Assembly: GCA_965211775.1 (NCBI GenBank)
Contig: OZ242974.1
Span: 3,720,001 to 3,784,000 of the forward strand
DNA: 64,000 nucleotides
Direction of reading: 5' to 3'
Source: Thiodiazotropha sp040506975
GTDB taxonomy: Bacteria > Pseudomonadota > Gammaproteobacteria > Chromatiales > Chromatiaceae
Position 1 is the first letter of the stretch. The number at the start of each line of letters is the position of its first letter. The position numbers and the translations under genes were made by a program. Of the stretch, positions 35,532 to 42,869 are shown in pieces. Under the pieces are notes generated by a model, which was given only the letters and a program-made list of their open reading frames with translations, was not told the origin of the DNA and searched no databases.

Positions 35532-36605
35532 TTAACGCCCGTCTACCGGGGAAAAACGCTCAAGACGCTCAAGACGCAGGACCGGATCATCTGACGGAAT
35601 GGACGCTTCCGACTCCTTGCAGCCAGCAAACGTCTGACTCGCCTTCAGATCCTCAAACGTCGCTTCAGGATCGCCAGGATCGCTCTGAATAAATCCCTTT
35701 TCCGCCACCCAACTCAGCGCGCAATCATAAACCGCCGCCTCATCCGGCAAGGACGACCGTTCTTCCGACCACGCCGGGCCACTCAATCGCTGCGGCAGCA
35801 CCCGATAGAATGCTTCGGCGTCTCGCCGCAGTTGAAAGGCGACCACAAAATCATCGCAGTAACGTATCAGCATCGCTCTACCATGACACCTTGGCTTTAC
35901 GACCCTCTCGAACCACAGATCTATTACATAGTGAAGGTAGATGTTGGCCAGCACCGGTGAAATAACTCCACCCTGGGGTGTGCCCTGGGCGGGTTTGTTT
36001 ACTTCGCCTGTGGGCTCAACTATCGGGGCCTTCAGCCATTGGCCGATCAGTGACACTAGCCGTTGGTCGTCTATGCGTTGGGCGAGCATCTTTTGCAACC
36101 AGGAGTGCTCTACTGTATCGAAGAAGCCTTTGATGTCCGCTTCGACGATGTAGCCATAACCCTTGAATTGCAGGTTAGCCCGCAGACTGTGGATCGCGCC
36201 GTGGGCGCTTCGATTAGGTCGATAACCGTAGCTGTTGGGGAGAAAGTCCGCTTCATAGATACTGCTCAGAAGTTGCGCCACGCTCTGTTGAACAAGTTTG
36301 TCCTCCAGGGTGGGTAGCCCCAGCGGCCGTTGGCCACCATTGGGCTTGTCGATGTAGACGCGCTTGATCCGATTAGCCCGGTAGGCACCTCGTTTCAGCT
36401 TGTCCACCAATGTCGTTACTCGACTGTTCAGCTCCGTCGAGTAGCGCTCCGCATCGACGTTGTCGATACCGGGTGCGACATTCTTCTTGAGCTGACCCCA
36501 GCTTTCAAATATCAGGTCTTCATCCAATAGACTACTGAGATTTTGAAAGATATGCCTGGGGTGGGTTTGTGCCTTGTATGCGACGGCTTGCAGTGCAGTT
36601 GTCAT
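35532..36605 (-). pseudogene. Group II intron reverse transcriptase fused to duplicated gene fragment
   Basis: Residues 1 to ~275 are a group II intron-encoded RT: SWGQLKKNVAPGIDNVD, RPLGLPTLEDKLVQQ, YGYRPNRSAHGAI, VEADIKGFFDTVEH, GTPQGGVISPVLANIYL and the catalytic YCDDFVV box. The thumb/maturase X and any endonuclease domains are missing. At 35781 the sequence switches to a copy of the secreted-protein gene at 37629-37916 (GPAWSEERSSLPDEA and on), in frame by chance, and the ORF ends SPVDGR. It therefore cannot support splicing or mobility on its own. The chimera is in the same strand as the terminase genes. Confidence 0.88.
35600..35781 (-). repeat. Duplicate of 37685-37857 (182 bp vs 173 bp)
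   Basis: These bases match 37685-37857 nearly perfectly except for one 9-bp insertion that repeats CAGGATCGC. The match ends abruptly on both sides (after GGGCCA at 35781; before TGGACGCTTCC at 35600). The intact source is the small secreted-protein gene at 37629-37916. The high identity shows a recent duplication or gene conversion. Confidence 0.92.
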
Positions 36606-37120
36606 ATCGTTTCCAGCTCGACTTTGTCCGGGATATGTGTTCTACCACAAGCCTCAAAGTTACTGTCGGCCCCTTCAGCAGCGTGCGTACTGCCTAGTAT
36701 GGACCGATCCGACTCCCAAGTTGCCATCGTATACCTCATCTCTCGACTTGGCTTTCCTGCCTGTTCCTTCAGGAGCATCTTGGGCCTCCCAAGTTCCTGA
36801 TACACCTCTATGCACATGCCACGGCTTGAGAACCCCGCCGACTCTCCACAGCCTCACCTTAACGGCCGCTTCGCTTGGACTTCGAGTACGTTACTGCTCT
36901 GGTCAGTCGAAACAAACTTATTTTCGGGGCGATGCCAGCACTTCAGGATCACGGTAATCCCTATGGCCTATGCATTGCTCTGTCTACGCTTCACCTGTCT
37001 TGTTCATGGTTATAAAAAACCACTCCGCCACAGGCGCAAGACTCGATACTGGTGGTTGGTTAAACCTTACCAGACAGGGACTTTCACCCTGCAAGGTGCA
37101 CCAAGCTGCGCTTGGCGCAC
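35782..37120 (-). mobile_element. 3'-truncated group II intron
   Basis: On the minus strand, GTGCGCC at 37120-37114 fits the GUGYG 5' end of group II introns. The downstream stretch containing GCAGGGTGAAAGTCCCTG (about 37093-37076) is characteristic of domain I. The RT gene follows at 36605. The 3' part, including domains V/VI and the rest of the maturase, is absent because the sequence breaks at 35781. The exact 5' boundary is inferred from the motif alone. Confidence 0.75.
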
Positions 37121-37205
37121 CAACGTCCTTGTTCATCTCGACTCCTTGTCAGTCTGTTCTATCGGTTCTTCTTTTAGGCCCTTCGCCTACGGGCTTTATC
37201 GGCAT

Positions 37206-37556
37206 CTAAAGCCAGCATCCATATTTGCCATTATCGACACACGGGAACTGTTTATTAGCAGCATTTATTACGTCATATATTGTCTTAAATTTTGCCCTGC
37301 TAACACAATCTCTCTTTTCATCTTCCTCAGCTGTTTCTAAAAAAACCGCAGCCACAATTTTTTCTCTACTAACAAGAATAATCGACCCCGGATTTTTACT
37401 CATACAGGCAATGAATAACGCCAACTCTCCTTTTCCCCCATCGGTCATTTTTACCTCACCCCCGGACTCGGGCTCACTCATCACCGGCCCGCTCATCAGC
37501 AGACTCGCCAGTACCATAAAAACCCCCACCGTCTTGTTCAACAAAAACACGCGCAT
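37206..37556 (-). CDS. Small secreted cysteine-containing protein A
   Basis: The 116-residue protein has a signal peptide (VGVFMVLASLLMSGPVMS, cleavage around residue 27) and a mature part with three cysteines (FIACMSKNP, KRDCVSR, FPCVDN) plus CWL at the C-terminus. It resembles protein B (37629-37916) in size, signal peptide style and a shared KxIIxxA-type C-terminal helix, so the two are probably distant paralogues. The group II intron begins ~85 bp downstream. Function unknown; secreted small proteins upstream of terS are unexpected and might act in superinfection exclusion. Confidence 0.6.
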   Translation of the reverse strand: MRVFLLNKTVGVFMVLASLLMSGPVMSEPESGGEVKMTDGGKGELALFIACMSKNPGSIILVSREKIVAAVFLETAEEDEKRDCVSRAKFKTIYDVINAANKQFPCVDNGKYGCWL

Positions 37557-37628
37557 TGTGTCTGACTCCTCATGATATGAATTGAGCGCATAGTATAACC
37601 CTAAAACTTTTCGATAATCTTCCTCGCC

Positions 37629-37916
37629 TCATCCGGCAACCCATGCATTCTCGATGATATTTTTAACCTCGGAACGCGGCAGACTGGACGCTTCCGACTC
37701 CTTGCAGCCAGCAAACGTCTGACTCGCCTTCAGATCCTCAAACGTCGCTTCAGGATCGCTCTGAATAAATCCCTTTTCCGCCACCCAACTCAGCGCGCAA
37801 TCATAAACCGCCGCCTCATCCGGCAAGGACGACCGTTCTTCCGACCACGCCGGGCCAATCAACAGAAAACCCACCAGCGCAACACCCACCACCCGTTTCA
37901 AAAAAATCACGTCCAT
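37629..37916 (-). CDS. Small secreted cysteine-containing protein B
   Basis: The 95-residue protein has a signal peptide (MDVIFLKRVVGVALVGFLLI, cleaved after AWS) and a short mature domain with two cysteines (VYDCALSWVAEKGF and TFAGCKESEAS) that could form a disulfide in the periplasm. It starts after an AAAGGAGATTG ribosome site. A 173-bp part of this gene is duplicated at 35600-35781, where it is fused to intron RT sequence. No family was recognised. Confidence 0.65.
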   Translation of the reverse strand: MDVIFLKRVVGVALVGFLLIGPAWSEERSSLPDEAAVYDCALSWVAEKGFIQSDPEATFEDLKASQTFAGCKESEASSLPRSEVKNIIENAWVAG

Positions 37917-37950
37917 GTGTCAATCTCCTTTTTGCTCGTGCTTCTTTTTT

Positions 37951-38436
37951 TTAACTGAGCTTGTTGATAAAATCTCTCGCCTCTTTCGGCAAATCCGAAT
38001 GCTGTCGGCTATACTGGTCCAGCCAATCCCGCCTCACGCGGTGCGTCAGCCTCCCTAAACGATTCGCATAAAACGACGCATCCTCCGCTCGCAAAATGTT
38101 CTCCTCCACAATCCGCAAGCAAAAATCCAGGTACGCATACTCCTGATCCAATAACCGCGCCGTCACTAAATACAGCGCCTCCCCAAACTCGTCATACCGC
38201 GAATAATAGTCATCCCGCCACGCCGACGTCTTCTCCCGCAACGCCTCAATCACCGCCCGGTAACCCTCCTGACGAATCACGTAATCTTCCGCCGTCTCCG
38301 TCGTTACCCGGGTCATCAGGTCTTGCGACGACTTCCCCTCGAAGTACCGCTCACTCAGAAAGTCTTCAACAACCCGCTGACGCGCCGCATTGACCGCCTT
38401 AACCTTCTTTTCACGCGCGTCGGTGAAGATACCCAT
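37951..38436 (-). CDS. Hypothetical helical phage protein, 161 aa
   Basis: The start at 38436 (MGIFTDAREKKVKAVNAARQ) is preferred because GGGAGG lies eight bases upstream; a longer frame to 38493 crosses the G-rich spacer. The product is almost entirely helical and charged, with many Arg/Glu pairs and aromatic residues (WRDDYYSRYDEFGEALYLVT), and ends KEARDFINKL. No recognisable domain. It is transcribed toward the small secreted proteins and the packaging genes. Confidence 0.55.
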   Translation of the reverse strand: MGIFTDAREKKVKAVNAARQRVVEDFLSERYFEGKSSQDLMTRVTTETAEDYVIRQEGYRAVIEALREKTSAWRDDYYSRYDEFGEALYLVTARLLDQEYAYLDFCLRIVEENILRAEDASFYANRLGRLTHRVRRDWLDQYSRQHSDLPKEARDFINKLS

Positions 38437-38498
38437 CCATGGCCTCCCTCTCTCCCCCAAAAAAGCGCACCCCGAGCACCTGCGTCCACCCAAGTGGT

Positions 38499-38509
38499 GG
38501 GGGGGGGGG
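38499..38509. repeat. Homopolymer run of 11 G
   Basis: Eleven consecutive G lie in the short spacer between the 37951-38436 and 38561-38989 genes. Such runs are prone to slippage and to sequencing error; here it is non-coding if the short start of the downstream gene is right. Confidence 0.9.
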
Positions 38510-38560
38510 CGGTGAACGCAGAACGCTCGGCGTGCAGAACCCTGTTAACCGCCGGATAAA

Positions 38561-38989
38561 CTAGCTGAGCAACTCATCACTCGGTTGCCGGCTTAACCGG
38601 CAACCCGGCTTACCGTCATCTTCCAAACACACCCCTCCACTCACCAGCGACTCCATCGCCGTCAAGGACGACTTGATCTCTTCCGGCCTCGATCCCTCGT
38701 CAAAATGCAGGGGATGCCGCACATCCACCGAATCCGGCGACACCTCATCATCGTGTCGCCGACGCGGCACCCCCACCTCATCACCAATCACCCCATCACC
38801 TATTCTTCGAACCCCATAGTGCATCATCACATTGCCCACAATCTCCAACGCATCGCGGCCCGAAAGCTTGCCGTCCTTCTCCAGATGCCCGGTCACCTCT
38901 TTCACCAACAGCAACAACGCATCAAATCCCCCTATCAGATGCCGCGCTTCCGTCGGACTGATCTTCCTTGAAAACTGGATGAGACTCAT
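38561..38989 (-). CDS. Hypothetical phage protein, 142 aa
   Basis: The start at 38989 (MSLIQFSRKISPTEARHLIG) follows GAGCAAGGAG and is preferred over the longer frame to 39010. The N-terminal ~60 residues are helical (GGFDALLLLVKEVTGHLEKD); the rest is charged and probably disordered. It overlaps the upstream 38922-39314 gene by 68 bp in a different frame. No family was recognised. Confidence 0.5.
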   Translation of the reverse strand: MSLIQFSRKISPTEARHLIGGFDALLLLVKEVTGHLEKDGKLSGRDALEIVGNVMMHYGVRRIGDGVIGDEVGVPRRRHDDEVSPDSVDVRHPLHFDEGSRPEEIKSSLTAMESLVSGGVCLEDDGKPGCRLSRQPSDELLS

Positions 38990-39314
38990 CTCCTTGCTCC
39001 TTCTTGTCACGTTTCTTGTTATCCGCCGACACCGCCTTGAGTCGACGATGCAGTAAATCCGCTCGCGTCACCAGCCCCACCACCGCGCGTTCAATACACA
39101 CCTCGCCCAACTCCGTGTAATCATCCGGTCTAATCGCCCGCGGCTTAGCCACCCACTGCTTGAGCGCCGACTGCTTGAGCGCATACCCCCCCGTCAAGCG
39201 ATAAACACCGCGAAAACTCGACTGCGTCAGTCGCCCCACCAGCAGATAATCCACCGATGGAACCGAATCTGTCAGAGAAATTGAGACCGATTGATCGATC
39301 AAGGGATGTGGCAT
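38922..39314 (-). CDS. Hypothetical phage protein, 130 aa
   Basis: The 130-residue protein has a mixed N-terminal half (SLTDSVPSVDYLLVGRLTQS) and a basic, then acidic C-terminal half (NKKRDKKEQGDE). It is the first gene left of the inverted DnaA boxes, and the next 370 bp to the right lack a convincing gene, so its promoter probably lies there. Function unknown. Confidence 0.45.
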   Translation of the reverse strand: MPHPLIDQSVSISLTDSVPSVDYLLVGRLTQSSFRGVYRLTGGYALKQSALKQWVAKPRAIRPDDYTELGEVCIERAVVGLVTRADLLHRRLKAVSADNKKRDKKEQGDESHPVFKEDQSDGSAASDRGI

Positions 39315-39467
39315 CGCGATCTATCTGTTTTTATTATTCTTTTTCTCATCAAACACGGGGACGAAAACACTCACCCCGTTAATTTGACCACTTTTTAGAC
39401 AAAAACAACCGAAGAAAACATTAACCGATTGTTTTTCTTAGCCGAAACCTGAAGGTCGGCCGTCTTT

Positions 39468-39490
39468 TTATCCACATTACCTGTGGATAA
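39468..39490. promoter_or_regulatory. Inverted pair of consensus DnaA boxes
   Basis: TTATCCACA at 39468-39476 and its exact complement TGTGGATAA at 39482-39490 face each other across a 5-bp spacer. Both are perfect matches to the high-affinity DnaA consensus. They lie in a gene-poor 370-bp stretch (39315-39683), together with a terminator, about 1.5 kb from the iterons of the Rep_3 region. They probably belong to the element's replication origin or control region. Confidence 0.7.
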
Positions 39491-39541
39491 CTTCCACCCA
39501 AGTCTGAAATAGATTAAGCCAAATTGCAAGTCCTTCAACAC

Positions 39542-39570
39542 AAAAAAACCGACCCAAAAGGTCGGCTTTA
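39542..39570 (-). terminator. Rho-independent terminator
   Basis: Read on the minus strand, CCGACC and GGTCGG form a six-pair GC stem around TTTTG and are followed by seven T. It would end leftward transcription from the membrane-protein gene at 39684-40211. Confidence 0.75.
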
Positions 39571-39683
39571 CGGGGAACCCAAACAACACGTCACCCTTTC
39601 TCTTTTTGTTTTGGTTTTGAACGCCTGGTAGCAGGATCTTTGCCCTCCGCGTCGGTAAGCTCGTCCTCTTCCTTACAGATTGC

Positions 39684-40211
39684 TCACTTAATCACGAACA
39701 AGGCTAATGCACCAAAACCAACGGTAGACCAGAGATAGATCGAGTCATAGGCGAGATTAGTACTGTCATTGAATAAGCCATAGCCGCCGACAACGAGAGT
39801 CGTCACAATCCAGGCAACAGTTACCAATCGAATTACATCCGACACATAAGTAGGAATAACACGGTCACATTCCTCGCTTACAGACTTATTAGGTCCTGCT
39901 AAATCGCCTACTAACCCCACTGCTAATAAAGCACAGCTTAACAGCAGATACTTCTGAGCACCCAACACTTCCGTATACAGCCCCATCAGCAGACTGCCCA
40001 TACAAATGACAAAGAAGACATTCATAGCGGCTGCTTTTAAACAATTTATCTTCTCAATCTTACTCCATTCCTCCTCTAGCGCCTTACGTCTTTCCTCCTC
40101 TGTCGACGTAATAGGCTCGCGCAACACGTCCAACCATTCCCTATCATCTGCTTTCTTTCCAATATTTTTCTGAAAGCCGTGATCGGCATCTTCTTTTTTT
40201 ACTAGCTTCAT
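39684..40211 (-). CDS. Four-span membrane protein of unknown function
   Basis: The 175-residue protein has a charged cytosolic N-terminus of ~60 residues (rich in E/K, SSTEEERRKALEEEW-like) followed by four hydrophobic stretches at about 62-80, 87-105, 127-146 and 156-174. Its base composition is more A+T-rich than the virion genes, and it is flanked by a terminator on one side and a hairpin-rich spacer on the other, so it is a separate transcription unit. This is the typical position and look of a superinfection-exclusion or cargo gene; no family was recognised. Confidence 0.55.
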   Translation of the reverse strand: MKLVKKEDADHGFQKNIGKKADDREWLDVLREPITSTEEERRKALEEEWSKIEKINCLKAAAMNVFFVICMGSLLMGLYTEVLGAQKYLLLSCALLAVGLVGDLAGPNKSVSEECDRVIPTYVSDVIRLVTVAWIVTTLVVGGYGLFNDSTNLAYDSIYLWSTVGFGALALFVIK

Positions 40212-40339
40212 GAATACCCCCCTCCTGCAACCAAATAGTTGTTTTGGAACTACGGATTACCTGACTTTATACCGAGATAAAGCAGAAACACGGACGCCCC
40301 CTGTAGACCTTTCATCACTTGATGCCATGACGTGCTTGC

Positions 40340-40501
40340 GCGGCGTAGCCGCCTGACCAAGTCTATGACCCGTGGCTGAACACAGTAAAGCCAGTTTAAC
40401 ACCGTCGACACCGGAGGTGTCAACTCATTTTAAAGGCCAGTCGCCTGAGCGACTGGGGCGGAGGGTAGGGAATCTAAATGCTTGAGCTGTGGCGAAGCCA
40501 C
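40340..40501. other. Cluster of four perfect hairpins in a gene-free spacer
   Basis: Within 160 bp of the 300-bp gap 40212-40513 there are four perfect inverted repeats: GCGGC-GTA-GCCGC (40340-40352), GACACC-GGA-GGTGTC (40407-40421), CCAGTCGC-CTGA-GCGACTGG (40437-40456) and GTGGC-GAA-GCCAC (40489-40501). None is followed by a T-run. The second presents GGA in its loop on the plus strand, the motif recognised by CsrA. A structured RNA, a replication signal or protein-binding sites are all possible. Confidence 0.5.
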
Positions 40502-40513
40502 TCGTATTATTAA

Positions 40514-40858
40514 TCAACGCATCCAAGAATCAGGGCCTTTGTAGGTATCTGGACCGTCACCCTTTCTTAGTGCTTCCTCAAGTTCTTCTATACGCTTATG
40601 TGCCGTTTCAAGTTCCTTAGCCAGTCCCTCTTCGCACTCGGTGCGTTTGTCGAGCGCAGCCGCGTGTTCTTCCTTGATGCGAGAGATGGACTCATTATGA
40701 TCCTGCTTGAGCAACTTGATTTCAGACCGGAGACCTGCGACTTCTTCATCAGACTTCTTCTTAAGAAACAGCTCTTGAGCAAGCTTGAGGCTTACCCCTA
40801 TCAACATGATAAGAAGCCCCAAGATTAGGCTCCCAGCCAGGCTAATCTCAATACTCAT
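40514..40858 (-). CDS. Membrane-anchored coiled-coil protein
   Basis: The start at 40858 (MSIEISLAGSLILGLLIMLI) gives an N-terminal membrane helix of ~22 residues directly at the start, followed by a coiled coil from about residue 35 to 98 (SDEEVAGLRSEIKLLKQDH; EELEEALRKG) and a short hydrophilic tail. Length 114 residues. An in-frame upstream ATG at 40915 would place charged residues before the helix. It lies between the hairpin cluster and the iteron region. The layout resembles Rz-like spanins and some partition or exclusion proteins, but no specific match is claimed. Confidence 0.55.
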   Translation of the reverse strand: MSIEISLAGSLILGLLIMLIGVSLKLAQELFLKKKSDEEVAGLRSEIKLLKQDHNESISRIKEEHAAALDKRTECEEGLAKELETAHKRIEELEEALRKGDGPDTYKGPDSWMR

Positions 40859-40999
40859 AAATCTATTCCTGCTTCGCAGTAGCCGTCTCTGACCAATTTC
40901 TATACAGCGCTCCACTCCAATAAGTTTTTAATCTTGTTTTTAATCTTGTTTTTAAGCGCGGGGAATCGCTTGTGGGTCAGGGGGTTAGGGCCTTTTTGT

Positions 41000-41060
41000 G
41001 TTAGAGATTTCCTGTTATGTGTTAGAGATTTCCTGTTATGTGTTAGAGATTTCCTGTGCA
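41000..41060. repeat. Three 21-bp direct repeats (iterons)
   Basis: The word GTTAGAGATTTCCTGT occurs at 41000, 41021 and 41042, exactly 21 bp apart; the first two copies extend to GTTATGT. One helical-turn-multiple spacing and 19-22 bp length are typical of binding sites for Rep_3 initiators. The Rep_3 gene is 200 bp away. Confidence 0.85.
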
Positions 41061-41258
41061 ATTCACAACTTATCCCGGAATTATCCACAAACCGAACGGT
41101 TGGTTAATTGCCTGGGGGGATGCCTGCGGCCCGCGCTCTATCTCCGCTGCGCTCCGACCGAGCCTCACACAACGAGGCTCAGCCCTCCGGGTCACGATCG
41201 CTATCCCTAAAAAAGGGGGAGTGTGCGACTAACCTACAGAATTAGGAAGAGGAGTATC
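41061..41258. promoter_or_regulatory. Putative replication origin: DnaA box and hairpin next to iterons
   Basis: A consensus DnaA box TTATCCACA lies at 41081-41089, 20 bp from the last iteron, after an A/T-rich TATCCCGGAATT stretch. A perfect 7-bp inverted repeat GAGCCTC/GAGGCTC is at 41160-41180. Together with the iterons and the adjacent Rep_3 gene this has the composition of an iteron-type theta origin. Confidence 0.65.
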
Positions 41259-42074
41259 TCACTCGGATTCAGCCGCCCGGCGTTCCCGTTCCTCGGCACT
41301 TGGGAAACGAACTAGCTTGGGTATGTCCTTCTCTTCGAACACAAAGGTCAGCGAATGCGGCCCCCGGCTCCGCCGATCGACCGTCCACTGGATCGTAAGA
41401 CCGGACTTCGCTTCCAGTTCTTCGATGGCTGGCTTGATTACCCAATGCTTAAGATTTCTGAATTGTTTATATCGACCTTCCAAACCCAAGCACCGCCTCA
41501 ATTTATCGGGTGTAATATACAACTTGCCTTTGCCAGTTTTGGTGTCCACCTGCTGCCTAAAAAGCTCATACAGCCGGATCGAATGGGTTGATTGAAGCGC
41601 GGCCACACGCTGGAGATCGTAACTCGTGAAATTGCCCGTAAAATGACACAGATGCGGCTTGATCTCCTCCGAAAACCGTATCTCGATTTTCGCTTCACCC
41701 TCAAGATACCGCACTGACTCCTTTAGCCAGCTGATCTCTTGCCCATTAATCTCAAGCGTACGCTCGTGCAGGCGTTCTGAGGCATGCTTTAACGCCTTGT
41801 ATACTTCGCTCCGCGGTATCTCGAAGATGTCCCCATAATCCTTCGCCACCAGCGTAATCACCTCGGGAACCTCTTCATAAGGGCTCTGGCGTGCAATCAC
41901 CAGGTTAAACACCCTTTGCTCCACCAGCTTTAGCTTGTCGTAATAGGCCTCAATCAGCATATTAGATTTGTAGACCCTGTACTGGCCTACCCTCCCTCCC
42001 TCGTGGCATACCTCGAGCGGATCGATACCCGCGTCCTTCAGCGCTGACTCGACTAAACCATCGATTGATTCCAC
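41259..42074 (-). CDS. Rep_3-family plasmid replication initiator
   Basis: The 271-residue protein has the two winged-helix domains of Rep_3 initiators (RepE, pPS10 RepA, Pi type). The first runs from about residue 15 to 135 and contains KSNMLIEAYYDKLKLVEQRV; the second covers residues ~140-265 and contains FTGNFTSYDLQRVAALQSTH followed by SIRLYELFRQ, the classic Rep_3 block. Such proteins bind iterons and recruit DnaA and the helicase; dimers repress their own gene. The iterons and a DnaA box are just downstream of its stop. The frame is intact. It is the prophage gene nearest tRNA-Ser. Confidence 0.88.
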   Translation of the reverse strand: MESIDGLVESALKDAGIDPLEVCHEGGRVGQYRVYKSNMLIEAYYDKLKLVEQRVFNLVIARQSPYEEVPEVITLVAKDYGDIFEIPRSEVYKALKHASERLHERTLEINGQEISWLKESVRYLEGEAKIEIRFSEEIKPHLCHFTGNFTSYDLQRVAALQSTHSIRLYELFRQQVDTKTGKGKLYITPDKLRRCLGLEGRYKQFRNLKHWVIKPAIEELEAKSGLTIQWTVDRRSRGPHSLTFVFEEKDIPKLVRFPSAEERERRAAESE

Positions 42075-42175
42075 CGTCTCCTCCTAAAAATATTAGGGGA
42101 CAAGCAGGGGAAAAATAGGGGATGGGAATATGCCCTTTATTTTTCATAGAAGTTTCCATGGTTTAGCTAACTGTT

Positions 42176-42268
42176 TGGCGGAGAGAGAGGGATTCGAACC
42201 CTCGATGGAGCTATTAACCCCATACTCCCTTAGCAGGGGAGCGCCTTCAGCCGCTCGGCCATCTCTCC
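42176..42268 (-). tRNA. tRNA-Ser(GCT)
   Basis: A class II tRNA with long variable arm and encoded CCA (42176-42178). The acceptor stem pairs GGAGAGA with TCTCTCC; the anticodon loop CTGCTAA gives GCT (42232-42234 on the complement), reading AGC/AGU; TTCGAAT marks the T loop. Its 3' end faces the prophage, the usual place for phage integration. The same locus follows csrA in many gammaproteobacteria. Confidence 0.95.
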
Positions 42269-42410
42269 GGGTGTATTAGATTTTGGATGCAGTCAAACCC
42301 GTATGGGCGACTTTTACATCTTTTCAGGATTGAGGCGGTCTCAAGGTTTGGGACCCTGGTTCCCCTGATCCTTCAAGGTGCTGAGATTGTACAGATTTCT
42401 TCTTCCACAA

Positions 42411-42441
42411 ACAAAAAAACTTTACCTTCCATGGCAAAGTT
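42411..42441 (-). terminator. Terminator after csrA
   Basis: On the minus strand AACTTTGCC pairs with GGTAAAGTT (one G-T or A-C mismatch) around a six-base loop and is followed by a run of seven T and GTTT. It lies between csrA and tRNA-Ser and should end the csrA transcript. Confidence 0.7.
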
Positions 42442-42486
42442 ATTTATTGGGTTAAGGCTTGTCGTTTTTATTCAGGCCAGAGGCCT

Positions 42487-42669
42487 CTAGGACGACTCTT
42501 CCGGCTGCTCTCTTTTTATACGTTCGTAGATCTCTTCCCGGTGCACGGTCACATCACGCGGCGCATTGACACCAATACGTACTTGATTTCCTTTAACACC
42601 TAATACAGTAACCGTAACCTCATCTCCAATCATCAGGGTTTCGCTCACACGGCGAGTAAGTATTAACAT
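42487..42669 (-). CDS. csrA: CsrA, global post-transcriptional regulator (host copy)
   Basis: The 60-residue protein starts MLILTRRVSETLMIGDEVTV and keeps the RNA-contacting VHREEIYERI, with Leu4, Arg6 and Arg7 as in E. coli. The start at 42669 follows GGAGACTGGAC; a longer frame to 42723 is not the family form. CsrA dimers bind GGA-containing hairpins to repress or stabilise mRNAs that control carbon flux, motility and biofilm. It sits in its conserved place after lysC and before tRNA-Ser. The prophage integrated on the other side of that tRNA carries a second CsrA-like gene (3310-3594). Confidence 0.96.
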   Translation of the reverse strand: MLILTRRVSETLMIGDEVTVTVLGVKGNQVRIGVNAPRDVTVHREEIYERIKREQPEESS

Positions 42670-42869
42670 GTCCAGTCTCCATGTTGTTCCTTGAATTTGT
42701 GGCGGGCTTCGATTCTGTAACAATTCAATCTCAGCACACCATTGCCAACCAAGCCTCCGTATAAAACGAGACTGGTAGCTCTATTTTAGCAACTGAACTA
42801 TGGGTAAAAAAGGGAAAATACGACTCAAAAAACCTGTTTATAGGGCCTAAATGCTCTTAATCCCGACTT

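Noticed and set aside
35532..35781. C-terminal extension of the reverse transcriptase as a novel domain
   Set aside because: It is a near-exact duplicate of part of the gene at 37629-37916, so the fusion is a rearrangement product, not a domain.
39395..39589. 64-codon minus-strand frame
   Set aside because: It spans the inverted DnaA boxes and the terminator, with no ribosome site; it is treated as non-coding.
40900..41088. 62-codon minus-strand frame with repeated HNRKSLT
   Set aside because: The repeat is the translation of the three iterons, not a protein repeat.
42474..42486. AGGCC-AGA-GGCCT hairpin as csrA terminator
   Set aside because: On the csrA strand it is followed by A-rich, not T-rich, sequence; the better terminator is at 42411-42441.
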